From NCBI RefSeq assembly GCF_000429365.1, contig NZ_AUBS01000020.1:1-64000 (forward strand): a DNA stretch of 64,000 nt. The letters run 5' to 3'. Of the stretch, positions 42,219-51,272 are shown piece by piece; the first letter of the stretch is position 1, and each line of letters begins with the position of its first letter. The notes beneath the pieces are model-generated. The model searched no databases. It saw nothing but the letters and a program-made list of their open reading frames with translations, and was not told the origin of the DNA. Made by a program: the position numbers and the translations under genes. This DNA is from Pseudodonghicola xiamenensis DSM 18339 (lineage in GTDB: Bacteria; Pseudomonadota; Alphaproteobacteria; Rhodobacterales; Rhodobacteraceae).

Positions 42219-43190
42219 ATGTCCGACGCTCCTTCTCGCGTGCACGTGTCGTGGCCCGGTCAGGCCCGCAGGCGCAATACGCCCCTACGCAGGGGGGACC
42301 GCGCGCTGCGTCCTTATCTCTACCTGCTGCCTGCGGTGGCCTGTTTCGTGATCTGGGTCTATCAGCCCCTGTTCGAAGCATTCATGTTGAGCTTTCGGCA
42401 ATGGAACATGCTTCCAGTGTCGCCCAAGCATTGGGTTGGCCTCGATAACTACTGCAACATCCTGGAGCTTCCCAAGTTCTGGCAGGCGTTGTCGAACACC
42501 TGGTACTATCTGTTGGGGTTGATCCCGCTGGCTGTGGGGCTGCCCTTGGTGATCGCGCTGTTCACGCAGGACTTACCGCCGCGCCTACGCAACCTCTATC
42601 GGGGATTGATCTTCGTGCCGATGATCATTCCGCCGGTCGTGGCGGCTGCCGTGTGGCGTTGGCTGCTGGATCCCGGCCACGGCATCATCAATCTTGGCCT
42701 GCAGAAGCTGGGCAGCTCGCCGGTGGATTTCCCGTATGACCCGGATATCACGCTCTGGACCATTACCTTTATCACCGGCTGGAAGCTCGTCGGTTTCGCG
42801 ACGCTGATCCTCTCCGCTGCCGATGCTGCGATCGACACGTCGCAGATCGAGGCAGCCCGCTTGGATGGCGCCTCCAAATGGGAGATCATCCGCGATATCC
42901 GGCTGCCGCTTCTTTCGCCGACCCTAATGCTGCTGATCCTGATGGTCGTGCTGTTGGGTGCGCAGTGGAGCTTTGCCTACATCCATGTCCTGACCGAGGG
43001 CGGACCGCTCGGCTCGACCACGAACATCTACTACCTGCTCTGGCAATTCGGCTTCGGCTCGCTGTCGGTGGGCTGGTCATCTGCCTCCGCAGTCACCCTA
43101 TTCGTCGGCGTCGGCGTCGGCGTCGGCTTCGGCTTGCTCGCCGCTGCCCTCTTCGCCCTTAAATCCAAGGTGACATTCCATGACGACTGA
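42219..43190 (+). CDS. ABC transporter permease, UgpA/MalF type
   Basis: A 323-residue permease with six membrane segments after a basic cytoplasmic start. AYLYLLPAVACFVIW-like first helix (RPYLYLLPAVACFVIWVYQP), VGLDNYCNIL, and the EAA loop IEAARLDGASKWEIIRDIRLPLL. A Gly-Val run (FVGVGVGVGFG) encoded by four GTCGGC hexamers lies in the last membrane segment. GGAAAGG precedes the start. Overlaps the next permease by 11 nt. Confidence 0.9.
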   Translation: MSDAPSRVHVSWPGQARRRNTPLRRGDRALRPYLYLLPAVACFVIWVYQPLFEAFMLSFRQWNMLPVSPKHWVGLDNYCNILELPKFWQALSNTWYYLLGLIPLAVGLPLVIALFTQDLPPRLRNLYRGLIFVPMIIPPVVAAAVWRWLLDPGHGIINLGLQKLGSSPVDFPYDPDITLWTITFITGWKLVGFATLILSAADAAIDTSQIEAARLDGASKWEIIRDIRLPLLSPTLMLLILMVVLLGAQWSFAYIHVLTEGGPLGSTTNIYYLLWQFGFGSLSVGWSSASAVTLFVGVGVGVGFGLLAAALFALKSKVTFHDD

Positions 43191-44052
43191 CGCGGCCCTT
43201 CGTGCGCCCCTGCATCGTTGGCGCCGCCGCGCGCGCCTCCTGCCCAAGGGGTGGGACAATGCCGTGGGTCAGGTTCTGATGATGATCGTCTCGCTGATCT
43301 GCGTCTTCCCGGTCTATTGGATGATCGTGACGTCGCTGCGCCCGGAGAACGAGATCTTCTCCTCCGCGCTCTGGTCCGATGCCGTCAGCCTGGACAACTA
43401 TGCCTATGCGCTCGGGACGATGCCGATGGTCCGGATGCTGGTGAATACCTTTACCGTCTCGCTGGTCGTGACGCCGGTGCAGCTTCTGACGGGTATCCTC
43501 GCGGGGTATGCCTTTGCCCGCTGGCGCTTCCGCGGTGCCGGCTTCCTCTTCGGGGCCATCGCCCTGACCTGGCTGGTGCCGCTTCAGGTCGTGATGATCC
43601 CGAACTACCTGCTGGTCGCCCGGATGGGGATGATCGATTCCCTCGGTGCGCTGATCCTGCCGCATGTGGCCTCTGCCTTCGCGATCATGTTGCTGGCCCA
43701 GGCCATGCGCAGCTTTCCCTCCGAGGTGATCGAGGCCGCGCGCATGGACGGCGCTACCCACGCACATATCCTGTGGCAGCTCATCGTGCCCAATCTGCGC
43801 GGCACTCTGGCGCCCCTGGCGATCCTGATCTTCATCACCACCTGGAACGAATATTTCTGGCCGCTGCTGCTGACCCGTTCGCCGGAGAATTCGGTGGTTC
43901 AGATCGGGCTGCAGATGTTCATCACCGCAGAAGGCACTCAGTGGGGGCCACTCATGGCGGCCTCGACGATGGCCAGTCTGCCTATCCTTCTGATCTACCT
44001 CGTGCTGCAGCGCCAGGTGATCGCCTCCTTCATGAAATCCGGACTTCGCTGA
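43180..44052 (+). CDS. ABC transporter permease, UgpE/MalG type
   Basis: A 290-residue permease, partner of the preceding gene. Landmarks: VSLICVFPVYWMIVTSLRPENEIF, LAGYAFARWRFRG, WLVPLQVVMIPNYLLVARMG and EAA loop IEAARMDGATHAHILWQLIVPNL. The conserved TWNEYFWPLLLT follows. Its stop overlaps the start of the phosphatase gene (TGATGA). Confidence 0.92.
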   Translation: MTTDAALRAPLHRWRRRARLLPKGWDNAVGQVLMMIVSLICVFPVYWMIVTSLRPENEIFSSALWSDAVSLDNYAYALGTMPMVRMLVNTFTVSLVVTPVQLLTGILAGYAFARWRFRGAGFLFGAIALTWLVPLQVVMIPNYLLVARMGMIDSLGALILPHVASAFAIMLLAQAMRSFPSEVIEAARMDGATHAHILWQLIVPNLRGTLAPLAILIFITTWNEYFWPLLLTRSPENSVVQIGLQMFITAEGTQWGPLMAASTMASLPILLIYLVLQRQVIASFMKSGLR

Positions 44053-44810
44053 TGACTGATCTCAGACACATTCCATTGGCGGGCTGCTTCAACATGCGCG
44101 ACCTCGGCGGTTATCCGGCGGGCGATGGCACGACGGTCTGGCGCCGCGCGTTGCGTGCAGACAGCTTGCATCGCGTCGATGCTGATGGCCTTGCCACCTT
44201 GGCTGGCATGGGCTGCACCGATGTGATCGACCTGCGCCATGCGGAGGAGGCCGGCGCGCAGCCCAACCCCGTCGCGGCCGGTCACCCCACGATCCGATAT
44301 CACAATGTGTCGCTTTTCGGCGCGCTGGACCCGACCCGCACCGATCTTGTCGAGGCAGAGGATGCGCTTCTGTTGCTGTATTGCGAAGCGATGGCGGTCA
44401 GGGCGGCTGAGGTCATCGAGGTGCTACGCCTGCTTGCCGCAGCCCCGGGCACCGTGGTTTTCCACTGCACTGCAGGCAAAGACCGGACCGGTATCATCTC
44501 GGCCCTGTTGCTGTCCCTTGTCGGTGTGGCGCGCGACGACATCGTCGCCGATTACGCGCTGACCAGCCGGCAGGCTCCTGCGATGTTCGCCGCCCTGCGC
44601 CGCGAGGTGGAAGCCGCCGGACAGGACTTTGACGTCAATGCGCCGCTTCTGGCCAGCGAAAGCCCGACAATGGAGGCCTTCCTCGACCATATCGACCAGA
44701 CCCACGGGGGGGCAGAGACCTTTCTTCTGGCCAATGGCCTCACCGGGGCCGAGATCGCCCGCATCCGTGCGCGCATGCTGAACGAGACTTTCATCCAGGG
44801 AGCTGCCTGA
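44052..44810 (+). CDS. Tyrosine-protein phosphatase family protein (LipA/Siw14-like)
   Basis: A 252-residue Cys-based phosphatase. [21 protein letters not shown] is the N-terminal signature of the bacterial Tyr/Ser phosphatase group, and the P-loop is [10 protein letters not shown] with Cys139 and Arg145. Members dephosphorylate phosphotyrosine, phosphoinositides or small phosphate esters. Co-translated with the importer (1-nt overlaps on both sides), so the natural substrate may be a phosphorylated solute taken up by the ABC system, possibly after the phosphodiesterase. Confidence 0.88.
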   Translation: MTDLRHIPLAGCFNMRDLGGYPAGDGTTVWRRALRADSLHRVDADGLATLAGMGCTDVIDLRHAEEAGAQPNPVAAGHPTIRYHNVSLFGALDPTRTDLVEAEDALLLLYCEAMAVRAAEVIEVLRLLAAAPGTVVFHCTAGKDRTGIISALLLSLVGVARDDIVADYALTSRQAPAMFAALRREVEAAGQDFDVNAPLLASESPTMEAFLDHIDQTHGGAETFLLANGLTGAEIARIRARMLNETFIQGAA

Positions 44811-45904
44811 TGTCCCATGTGTCCATCCGCAACCTCAAGAAAAGCTATGATGGCGTTCAAACCCTGCACGGGCTGGACCTGACCTTTGAGAAGGGCGACT
44901 TCGTGGTGATCGTCGGGCCTTCCGGTTGCGGCAAGTCCACTCTGCTGCGCATGATCGCGGGGTTGGAGACGATCACCAGCGGCGAGATCGCCATCGCCGG
45001 AGAGGTCGTCAACGACCACGAGCCGGCTGACCGCGGCTGCGCCATGGCATTCCAGAACTACGCGCTCTATCCTCACATGACGGTTGCGGCCAACATTGGC
45101 TATCCGCTGAAGCTGGCCCGCGTGCCGCGCGCAGAGCGTGATCGCCGGGTGCGCGAGGCGGCAGAGGTTCTGGGCCTGACGGACTATCTTGGGCGCCGTC
45201 CCAAGCAACTGTCGGGCGGGCAGCGCCAGCGCGTCGCCATGGGCCGTGCCATCGTGCGCGAGCCGGCCCTGTTCCTGTTCGACGAACCCCTGTCCAATCT
45301 CGATGCCAAGATGCGCGTGCAGATGCGGATCGAACTCCGCCGCCTGCACCGCAAGCTCGGGGCGACATCGCTGCTGGTGACCCATGACCAGGTCGAGGCC
45401 ATGACCATGGGCGATCGGCTGGTCGTCATGAATGCGGGGCGGATCGAACAGACAGGAACCCCGGCAGAGATCTATGCCCGCCCCGCATACCACCTTCGTG
45501 GCGAGCTTCCTGGGCGCGCCGGCGATGAACCTGTTCCCTGCGCGGGTGGAGAGCGATGGCACCACCCGGCTGGACATGGCGCCTGACACGCCGCCTGACA
45601 CGCCGCTGCACACCGGTCTGCGGATCGCACCGGGGACCAGCTACACCTTCGGCATACGCCCCGAAGATCTCATGGTCAGGCCCGTCGGCCAGCCGGGCCT
45701 GTCTGCCCGCATTGACCAGATCGAAGACCTTGGTGCAGCCGTATCGCCCATTGCCAGATGGCAGAAGACTATGCCTCGGCCGTATTGCCTCGTGAAGCGG
45801 ATTACCGCGAGGGCGCGCGGATTTCCCTCGTCCCGGATGCCAATCATGTCCATGCCTTTTCGGCACAAACAGGTGTGCGTCTGTTTCAGGAGGGCCGAGA
45901 GACG
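44810..45904 (+). pseudogene. UgpC-type ABC ATPase with two compensating frameshifts
   Basis: The first 226 residues are a perfect UgpC/MalK ATPase: [31 protein letters not shown] and THDQVEAM. At EIYARPA an extra T (45488) moves the reading to the next frame, where the homology continues ([41 protein letters not shown]). Near 45743 one base is missing and the original frame resumes (MAEDYASAVLP, GARISLVPDANHVHAF). As it stands, translation stops at 45586 after the ABC domain. The truncated 258-residue product lacks the TOBE domain but might still hydrolyse ATP. Alternatively these are sequence errors. Confidence 0.7.
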
Positions 45905-46055
45905 ATGCGGGAACCGATGAAGGGGAGCGGCCCGGGGATCGTGGATGCGAAGAATGAGGCTGCCGTGCTCAAGCGGCGGACTTCATCGTCCGGAGCTGGC
46001 GCTTGTCTTCGTTTTTCGGCGCCTTGCGTTGTTGCCGGCCAAGAATGCGGGCATG

Positions 46056-46125
46056 TCTTGTCTTGTCTTGTCTTGTCTTGTCTTGTCTTGTCTTGTCTTG
46101 TCTTGTCTTGTCTTGTCTTGTCTTG
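46056..46125. repeat. Pentanucleotide microsatellite (TCTTG)14
   Basis: Fourteen uninterrupted copies of TCTTG cover 70 bp. They follow the ugpC remnant and precede the LysR remnant. All three forward frames through the repeat are open (products read as LSCLVLSCLV), so each gain or loss of a unit would switch frames in any gene placed across it. Perfect tracts of this length are typical of slippage-prone, phase-variable loci; no recognisable coding sequence spans it here. Confidence 0.95.
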
Positions 46126-46196
46126 CCGCGCCAAACGTTTCCCGCGTCCGTGGGGCGCTTTATGCGGACAGTTCCGGCCGGTTCTGCCCGGCGCGG

Positions 46197-46857
46197 TCAG
46201 CCCTTTTTTCTTTGCTTTTCCGCGCTGATCAGCAGTTTCGTGAATTCCACCACACGCGGAGGGCGGAAGCGCGCGGGGGGGGATAGACCATGTAGATGCC
46301 TCCCTCGGGCAGGCGCCAATCGGGCAGAAGTTTTACCAACCGCCCGTCCCTGAGCGGCTCGGCAACGAGAAAATCGGGCAGGCTCGCCGCGCCGAGACCG
46401 GCCAGAACCCCTGCCAGTACCGCCGGTGTGGTGGTCATGCCGGCCACGACTCTTGGCCTGATGCGTACCCGGCGCCCGTCCTCGCTTGTGAACTCGTGCC
46501 GGGGGGCTCACGCAGCGCGCTGTTCGTGACAAAGGGCCATGGCCCGAGAGCCTCCGGGTGGGTCGGGGGGGCGAACTGTGCTGCCAGGGACGGCGCCGCC
46601 ACGAGATGCTGCATGATGCTTCCGACCCGTCTTGATTTGAGGCTGGAGTTTGAAAGCCATCCGAGCCGGATCGCGAGATCCCAGTCGCCCGCCTGCAGAT
46701 CCACCAGACTGTCGCGGAGATCGAGCGCCACCGTGCAGGCTGGATAGAGCGCGCGGAACTGCGCAAGCACAGGAACAAGGAAGCTTTGTCCGTAGTCGAG
46801 CGGCGCCGCGATCCGCAGCAGCTCAACCGCCTCAGTCCGATCATCGGTCTGAGGCAA
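46197..46857 (-). pseudogene. LysR effector domain without HTH, two frameshifts
   Basis: Three frames joined give the C-terminal two thirds of a LysR regulator: LLRIAAPLDYGQSFLVPVLAQ, LRDSLVDLQAGDWDLAIRLGWL, then (after a C6 run, 46501-46506) MTTTPAVLAGVLAGLGAASL and LVKLLPDWRLPEGGIYMVYPP, then (after a run of eight, 46275-46282) ARFRPPRVVEFTKLLI. Both frame changes occur at homopolymer runs. The DNA-binding domain is absent: homology stops at about 46857, 20 bp from the divergent MBL gene start, implying a deletion that removed the HTH and the intergenic region. Confidence 0.75.
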
Positions 46858-46876
46858 CCTCCGAAAGGAACAGAAT

Positions 46877-47991
46877 ATGTCATTGCATGCAGAAACTTAC
46901 GTCCCCGAAGATGCCATCTTCCCCATCGCGTCGACCCTGATCTACGGCGAAAGCGAAGCCGTTCTGATCAACGCGTAGTTCCAAGCCTCCAAGGCGCGGG
47001 AACTGGCGGATCGGATCAAGGCAGTCGGACGCAAGCTGGCCACGATCTTCATCTCGCACAGTGATCCGGACTACTACTTCGCGCTCGACACCCTGCGCGC
47101 CGAATTTCCCGATGCCCGTATCGTGGCCACAGCGCAAACCGCCTGGCTGATCGAGGCGACCAAAGCCGACAAGCTGACGGTCTGGCAGGATCAACTCGGC
47201 GACGACGCCCCGCAGGAACTGATCACGCCGGATGCTCTGATCGGCAATATCGTCATCGAAGGCGAAGAGATCGAGGTGCATCAGTCCAAGGACGACCCGG
47301 CCCATATCTTCCTGTGGGTTCTCGCACTGAAAACCGTTCTGGGCGGCGTTTCCATCTTCACCGGGGCACATCCGTGGATGGCCGACACGACCAGCCTTGA
47401 GGCGGCCGACCAATGGATCGCGCGGCTTGAGGAGATCGCGGCCCTGTCCCCTGAAAAGGTGATTGGCGGCCATATCATCGGTGCGTTCTCCGACGCTCCC
47501 GAGGTGGTGCCGTTCTTTACCGACTATCTGCGCACCTGGCGTGCCGCGGCCGAAAACGCCCAGTCCTCGGCGATATCATCGACCCGGTCCTGCGGGCGTA
47601 TCCGGACCTGCCGGTCAAGGATTTCCTCGACATGTGCGCAAAGGCATTCACCGGGGAAATCCCGTGGGAGGTTGCTCAGCTCTATCCCTTCGTCGGGCGC
47701 AAGGCGAAGGCCGATTTCGGCGATTTCGCCTTCGGCCTGGATTTCAAGACCAACCGGGAGATGACCTTCACGGATTTGACCGGGGCGTTCGGCGAGTTGT
47801 CCGATACGGTCAGTTATACCGCCGTCGCGATCCGGCCGGGCGTGTTCATGGCCTATTGGTTGGAACCCAACAGCACCCGCTCCAATGTGACCCATGTGCA
47901 GGATATCGCCGGGGGGACCGTCTATACCAATATCGCGGCAACGGATGGGGCGTTCACCAACCTGAAGGGCAAGCTGAGCCTGATGAACTAA
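46877..47991 (+). pseudogene. MBL-fold hydrolase fused to MoaF-like domain, with stop and frameshift
   Basis: An AAGGAA site precedes the ATG at 46877. After 33 residues (ending YGESEAVLINA) there is an in-frame TAG (46976-46978) where related proteins have Gln or Asp, then the frame continues: FQASKARELADRIKAVGRKL, ISHSDPDYYFALDTL (the metal-site segment of this group) and EVHQSKDDPAHIFLWVLALK. Near 47565 the frame shifts (DIIDPVLRAYPDLPVKDFL) and leads to a C-terminal MoaF-like barrel (MTFTDLTGAFGELSDTVSY, GVFMAYWLEP, GTVYTNIAATDGAF). One nonsense and one frameshift mutation make it non-functional as written. Confidence 0.75.
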
Positions 47992-48170
47992 TTCGACAAC
48001 GCAGGGCTGAGGGCTGCCTCTGCCCCGCAATGAAACCACCGGGTCGCATCCCACGAAACAGGCCGATCAGGCAGAGACCTGCCCCTCTTGCCGCGTGATG
48101 GTCCAGGCTTCCTGAACGGAGATAATCGACGACATCGGCAAATCATTTCCTCGATGGGCAGGTCGCTCTC

Positions 48171-48890
48171 GTGACCGGCGCGGGTGCCGGTATCGGCCGG
48201 TCAATCGCGCTTCACTATGCAAAGGCAGGGGCACAGGTTGTGGTGGCCGACCTCAACGATGACGCCGGGGCAGAGACTGTCCGGCTGATCACCGAAGCCG
48301 GCGGCGTCGCCCAGTTCCAGCACACCGATGTGGCCTCGGCCAAAGATACCGATTCGCTCGTCGCAAAAGCGCTGTCTACCTATGGCAAGCTCGACATTGC
48401 CTGTAACAACGCAGGCGTAGCCCCGCCCGCCACGCCGCTGGCGGAAATCGACGATGGGTTGTGGCGGCGCATCATGTCGATCAATCTTGATGGCGTGTTC
48501 TACGGTATCCGCGCACATATCCCGGCGCTGGTGCAAAATGGCGGCGGTGTGATCGTCAATGTCGCCTCGATTCTCGGCCAGGTCGGATTTCCCGGCATGG
48601 CACCTTACGTGGCCACGAAACACGCGGTTGTCGGCCTGACGAAACAGGTTGCAGTGGACTATGCCGACAAGGGCGTTGGCGCCATTGCTGTCGGACCCGC
48701 CTTCATCAAGACGGGCATGGAGGATAATCTCGATCCCGCCTCGCGCGCAGATCTTGATACCGCGCATCCGGTCGGTCGCATGGGCGAACCCGAAGAGGTC
48801 GGCTCTGTCGTGGCCATGGTGTCCGCACCGAACTGGACCTTCGTCAATGGTGCCTATCTTCCGATTGACGGTGGCTATCTGACGCGCTGA
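48171..48890 (+). CDS. SDR family oxidoreductase with damaged 5' end
   Basis: A 239-residue short-chain dehydrogenase frame: TGAGAGIGRSIALHYAKAG is the cofactor site, NNAGV the structural motif, YVATKHAVVGLTKQ the Tyr-x3-Lys catalytic pair, and LPIDGGYLTR the C-terminus. The only usable start is the GTG at 48171, which lies inside the first beta-strand, so the protein would lack the usual first 10-12 residues. In the next frame ATCGGCAAATCATTT (48134 on) followed by an extra C gives (M)GKSFLDGQVALVTG, suggesting an ATG-to-ATC change plus a 1-nt insertion. Probably a fifth decaying gene in this region. Confidence 0.6.
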   Translation: MTGAGAGIGRSIALHYAKAGAQVVVADLNDDAGAETVRLITEAGGVAQFQHTDVASAKDTDSLVAKALSTYGKLDIACNNAGVAPPATPLAEIDDGLWRRIMSINLDGVFYGIRAHIPALVQNGGGVIVNVASILGQVGFPGMAPYVATKHAVVGLTKQVAVDYADKGVGAIAVGPAFIKTGMEDNLDPASRADLDTAHPVGRMGEPEEVGSVVAMVSAPNWTFVNGAYLPIDGGYLTR

Positions 48891-48908
48891 CCCTGATGCG
48901 ACCCATCG

Positions 48909-48930
48909 GCGCCATCATCCCCGATGGCGC
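48909..48930. terminator. Hairpin after the SDR gene
   Basis: GCGCCATC (48909-48916) and GATGGCGC (48923-48930) form an 8-bp stem 18 bp after the SDR stop, without a T-run. The spacer 48931-49150 shows no gene. Confidence 0.4.
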
Positions 48931-49152
48931 GGATGGTGCAGACCGGGACCAATGGGGCCGGTTCCGGGCCCATTGATTTGTTCAGATCGACATGATGCCG
49001 TGTTGGCGTCTTGTGTCCCGATGTCCCATGACAAGCCCCGTGTCGATGACCTCTGTGGTCTGAGCGGGATAATCTTCCTCGACTGAAATGGCTTGTGATG
49101 GCCCGATACACTGGTGGAACGGGGCCGCATAACGCGGGAGCCGTTGCAAATG

Positions 49153-49178
49153 AAAAGGGCGCGCCATTGGCACGCCCT
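49153..49178 (-). terminator. Intrinsic terminator of metG
   Basis: On the minus strand AGGGCGTGCC (49178-49169) pairs with GGCGCGCCCT (49165-49156, one G-T pair), followed by TTTT. It lies about 25 bp after the metG stop. Confidence 0.7.
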
Positions 49179-49201
49179 CTGTCTTGGTTTCAGCTGTCGC
49201 C

Positions 49202-50920
49202 TCAGGTGCGGATGCCGGCGAAACGGGTCTGCCAGTCTTCGCGATCCTCGTCGCTGATCTTGGCGAACAGCACGTCCGGCACGCTAAAGGCATGGCCGGC
49301 GGGCAGGGCGGCAAGCGCTGTTACGACATCGGCGGGCCAGCTCTGATCTTCGATCCGCATCGCTTCGACCAGCGTGGCAGAGGCGAAGGGGATGAAGGGG
49401 GCCGAGAGCACCGCGTAAAGCCGGATCAGGTTCAGCCCCAGCCGCACCTGCATCGCCGCGCGCTCGGGGTCTTCCTTGAAGGTCGACCAGGGGGCGGCGG
49501 ATTGCAGGTATTCATTGCCCGCGACCCAGATCGCCCGCAGTTCTTGCGAGGCCTTGCGGACTTCCATCGCTTCCATGCAGGCCTCATAGGCGCGCAGGCG
49601 CGCGGTCAGATCGGCGATCAGCGCCTCTTCCTGCGCGCCATAGGTGCCGCCCTCGGGCACCACCTCGCCGAACTTGGAGCGGCAGAACTTGGTAATCCGG
49701 CTGACGAAGTTGCCCAGCACGTCGGCCAGGTCCTTGTTGACCGAAACCTGGAAGTTGTCCCAGGTGAATTCCGCGTCCGAGCTTTCCGGCGCGTGGCTCA
49801 GCAGCCACCAGCGCCAGTAATCCGCCGGCAGGATCTCCAGCGCCTGATCCATGAACACACCGCGCCCGCGTGAGGTGGAGAATTGGCCGCCGTCATAGTT
49901 CAGATAGTTGAACGACTTGATGTAATCGACCAGCTTCCACGGTTCGCCCGAGCCCATCAGGGTGGCGGGAAAGCCCAGAGTGTGGAACGGCACGTTGTCC
50001 TTGCCCATGAATTCGACGTAACGGACGTCGTCGGCGCCCTTGTCGGTGCGCCACCAGCGTTGCCAGGCGCTATCGTCCAGCCCCTTGGCATCGGCCCATT
50101 CCTTGGCGCAGGCGATATATTCGATCGGCGCGTCGAACCAGACGTAGAAGACCTTGCCTTCCATACCTGGCCACTCCTCGGCGCCCTTCTTGACCGGGAT
50201 GCCCCAGTCCAGATCACGGGTGATGCCACGGTCCTGTAGCCCGTCGCCGTCATTCAGCCATTTCTTGGCGATCGAGGTGGTCAGTACCGGCCAGTCGGTC
50301 TTGCTGTCGATCCAGGCCTCCAGCTTGTCCTTCATCGTCGATTGACGCAGGTAAAGGTGCTTGGTTTCGCGCAGTTCCAGGTCGGTGGAACCCGAGATCG
50401 TCGAATGCGGGTTGATCAGGTCGGTCGGGTCAAGCTGCTTGGTGCAGTTGTCGCATTGATCGCCCCGTGCACTCTCGTATCCGCAGTTTGGGCAGGTGCC
50501 CTCGATATAGCGGTCGGGCAGGAAACGGCCATCGGCCTTGGAATACATCTGCTGTTCCACCACTTCGCGGATCAGCCCGTGTTCGGCCAGCTGGCCGGCG
50601 AAATGCTGGGTCAGCCAGTGGTTCTGCGGGCTCGACGAGCGACCGAAGTGATCGAACGACAGGCCGAAGCGGCGGGCGATATCGGCCTGCACTTCATGCA
50701 TCTCTGTGCAATATTGGTCTACCGGCTTGCCGGCCTTGGACGCGGCCAATTCCGCCGGGGTGCCGTGTTCGTCGGTGGCGCAGAGGAACATCACTTCATT
50801 GCCACGGCCGCGCTGGTAACGGGCAAAGAGATCGGCGGGGAGCTGCGAGCCCACCAGGTTGCCCAGATGCTTGATCCCGTTGATGTAGGGGATCGCGGAG
50901 GTGATGAGAATGCGTGCCAT
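49202..50920 (-). CDS. metG: Methionyl-tRNA synthetase
   Basis: A 572-residue class I aminoacyl-tRNA synthetase that charges tRNA-Met. The HIGH-like motif is HLGN (18-21), the zinc knot has Cys143, Cys146, Cys156 and Cys159 (CPNC, CDNC), and the KMSKS-like loop is FSTSRG (347-352). The anticodon-binding helical domain follows ([20 protein letters not shown]). There is no C-terminal dimerisation domain, as usual for this short alphaproteobacterial type. The start at 50920 gives the normal [15 protein letters not shown]; the 10 extra upstream residues are not conserved. It is the only core housekeeping gene of the window. Confidence 0.97.
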   Translation of the reverse strand: MARILITSAIPYINGIKHLGNLVGSQLPADLFARYQRGRGNEVMFLCATDEHGTPAELAASKAGKPVDQYCTEMHEVQADIARRFGLSFDHFGRSSSPQNHWLTQHFAGQLAEHGLIREVVEQQMYSKADGRFLPDRYIEGTCPNCGYESARGDQCDNCTKQLDPTDLINPHSTISGSTDLELRETKHLYLRQSTMKDKLEAWIDSKTDWPVLTTSIAKKWLNDGDGLQDRGITRDLDWGIPVKKGAEEWPGMEGKVFYVWFDAPIEYIACAKEWADAKGLDDSAWQRWWRTDKGADDVRYVEFMGKDNVPFHTLGFPATLMGSGEPWKLVDYIKSFNYLNYDGGQFSTSRGRGVFMDQALEILPADYWRWWLLSHAPESSDAEFTWDNFQVSVNKDLADVLGNFVSRITKFCRSKFGEVVPEGGTYGAQEEALIADLTARLRAYEACMEAMEVRKASQELRAIWVAGNEYLQSAAPWSTFKEDPERAAMQVRLGLNLIRLYAVLSAPFIPFASATLVEAMRIEDQSWPADVVTALAALPAGHAFSVPDVLFAKISDEDREDWQTRFAGIRT

Positions 50921-50960
50921 GGGATGCCCGACTGTTTCGTGATCGGACATCCCTTACATT

Positions 50961-51182
50961 TCAGGCCGCCGAAAGGCCAGAGGCAAGCGCGCGGGGGGAA
51001 GGCGGGACGCCGGTCAGATCGTTGGGCCAGATCGTTGGGGCAGTATGGCCGCCGCCGAGCAGATGATAGGGCCCGGTGATGAAACTCGCCCGGTCCGACA
51101 GCCGGAAACAGGCCTGCCTCGCCAATTCCTTGGCGGCCGTCTTGCCGATGCCCGGGGCGACGTTGGTGAGGATCACTGTCTT
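50961..51182 (-). pseudogene. SDR gene remnant with internal deletion
   Basis: The frame reads KTVILTNVAPGIGKTAAKELARQ, which looks like the N-terminal cofactor site of an SDR (TGxxxGIG changed to TNVAPGIG), and then passes directly to CFRLSDRASFITGPYHLLGGGHTAP, which resembles SDR C-termini (ASFITGxxxxVDGGxTAP). About 170 residues in between are missing and the catalytic Tyr-Lys is lost. It follows metG upstream on the same strand. No function expected. The gap to 51272 holds nothing else recognisable. Confidence 0.5.
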
Positions 51183-51272
51183 GCGTCGAGGTCGAGAGCC
51201 AGGATGGTCTCCTTTCTTCTGCGTCGCGCTCAGGGAAAGCGGCCAGCCGGCGGGGCGAGGGGCGCGTCGCGC

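Noticed and set aside
43102..43127. Four GTCGGC hexamers in the UgpA-type permease gene
   Set aside because: They encode a Val-Gly run in a membrane helix and are in frame, so length change would not switch the gene. Short codon-level repeat only.
46003..46353. Small frames reading LSCLVLSCLV through the pentamer repeat
   Set aside because: They are a trivial consequence of the repeat having no stop in any frame; no ribosome site and no homology on either side.
48875..49314. Small minus-strand frames between the SDR gene and metG
   Set aside because: No ribosome sites, no family features and they overlap the metG terminator.
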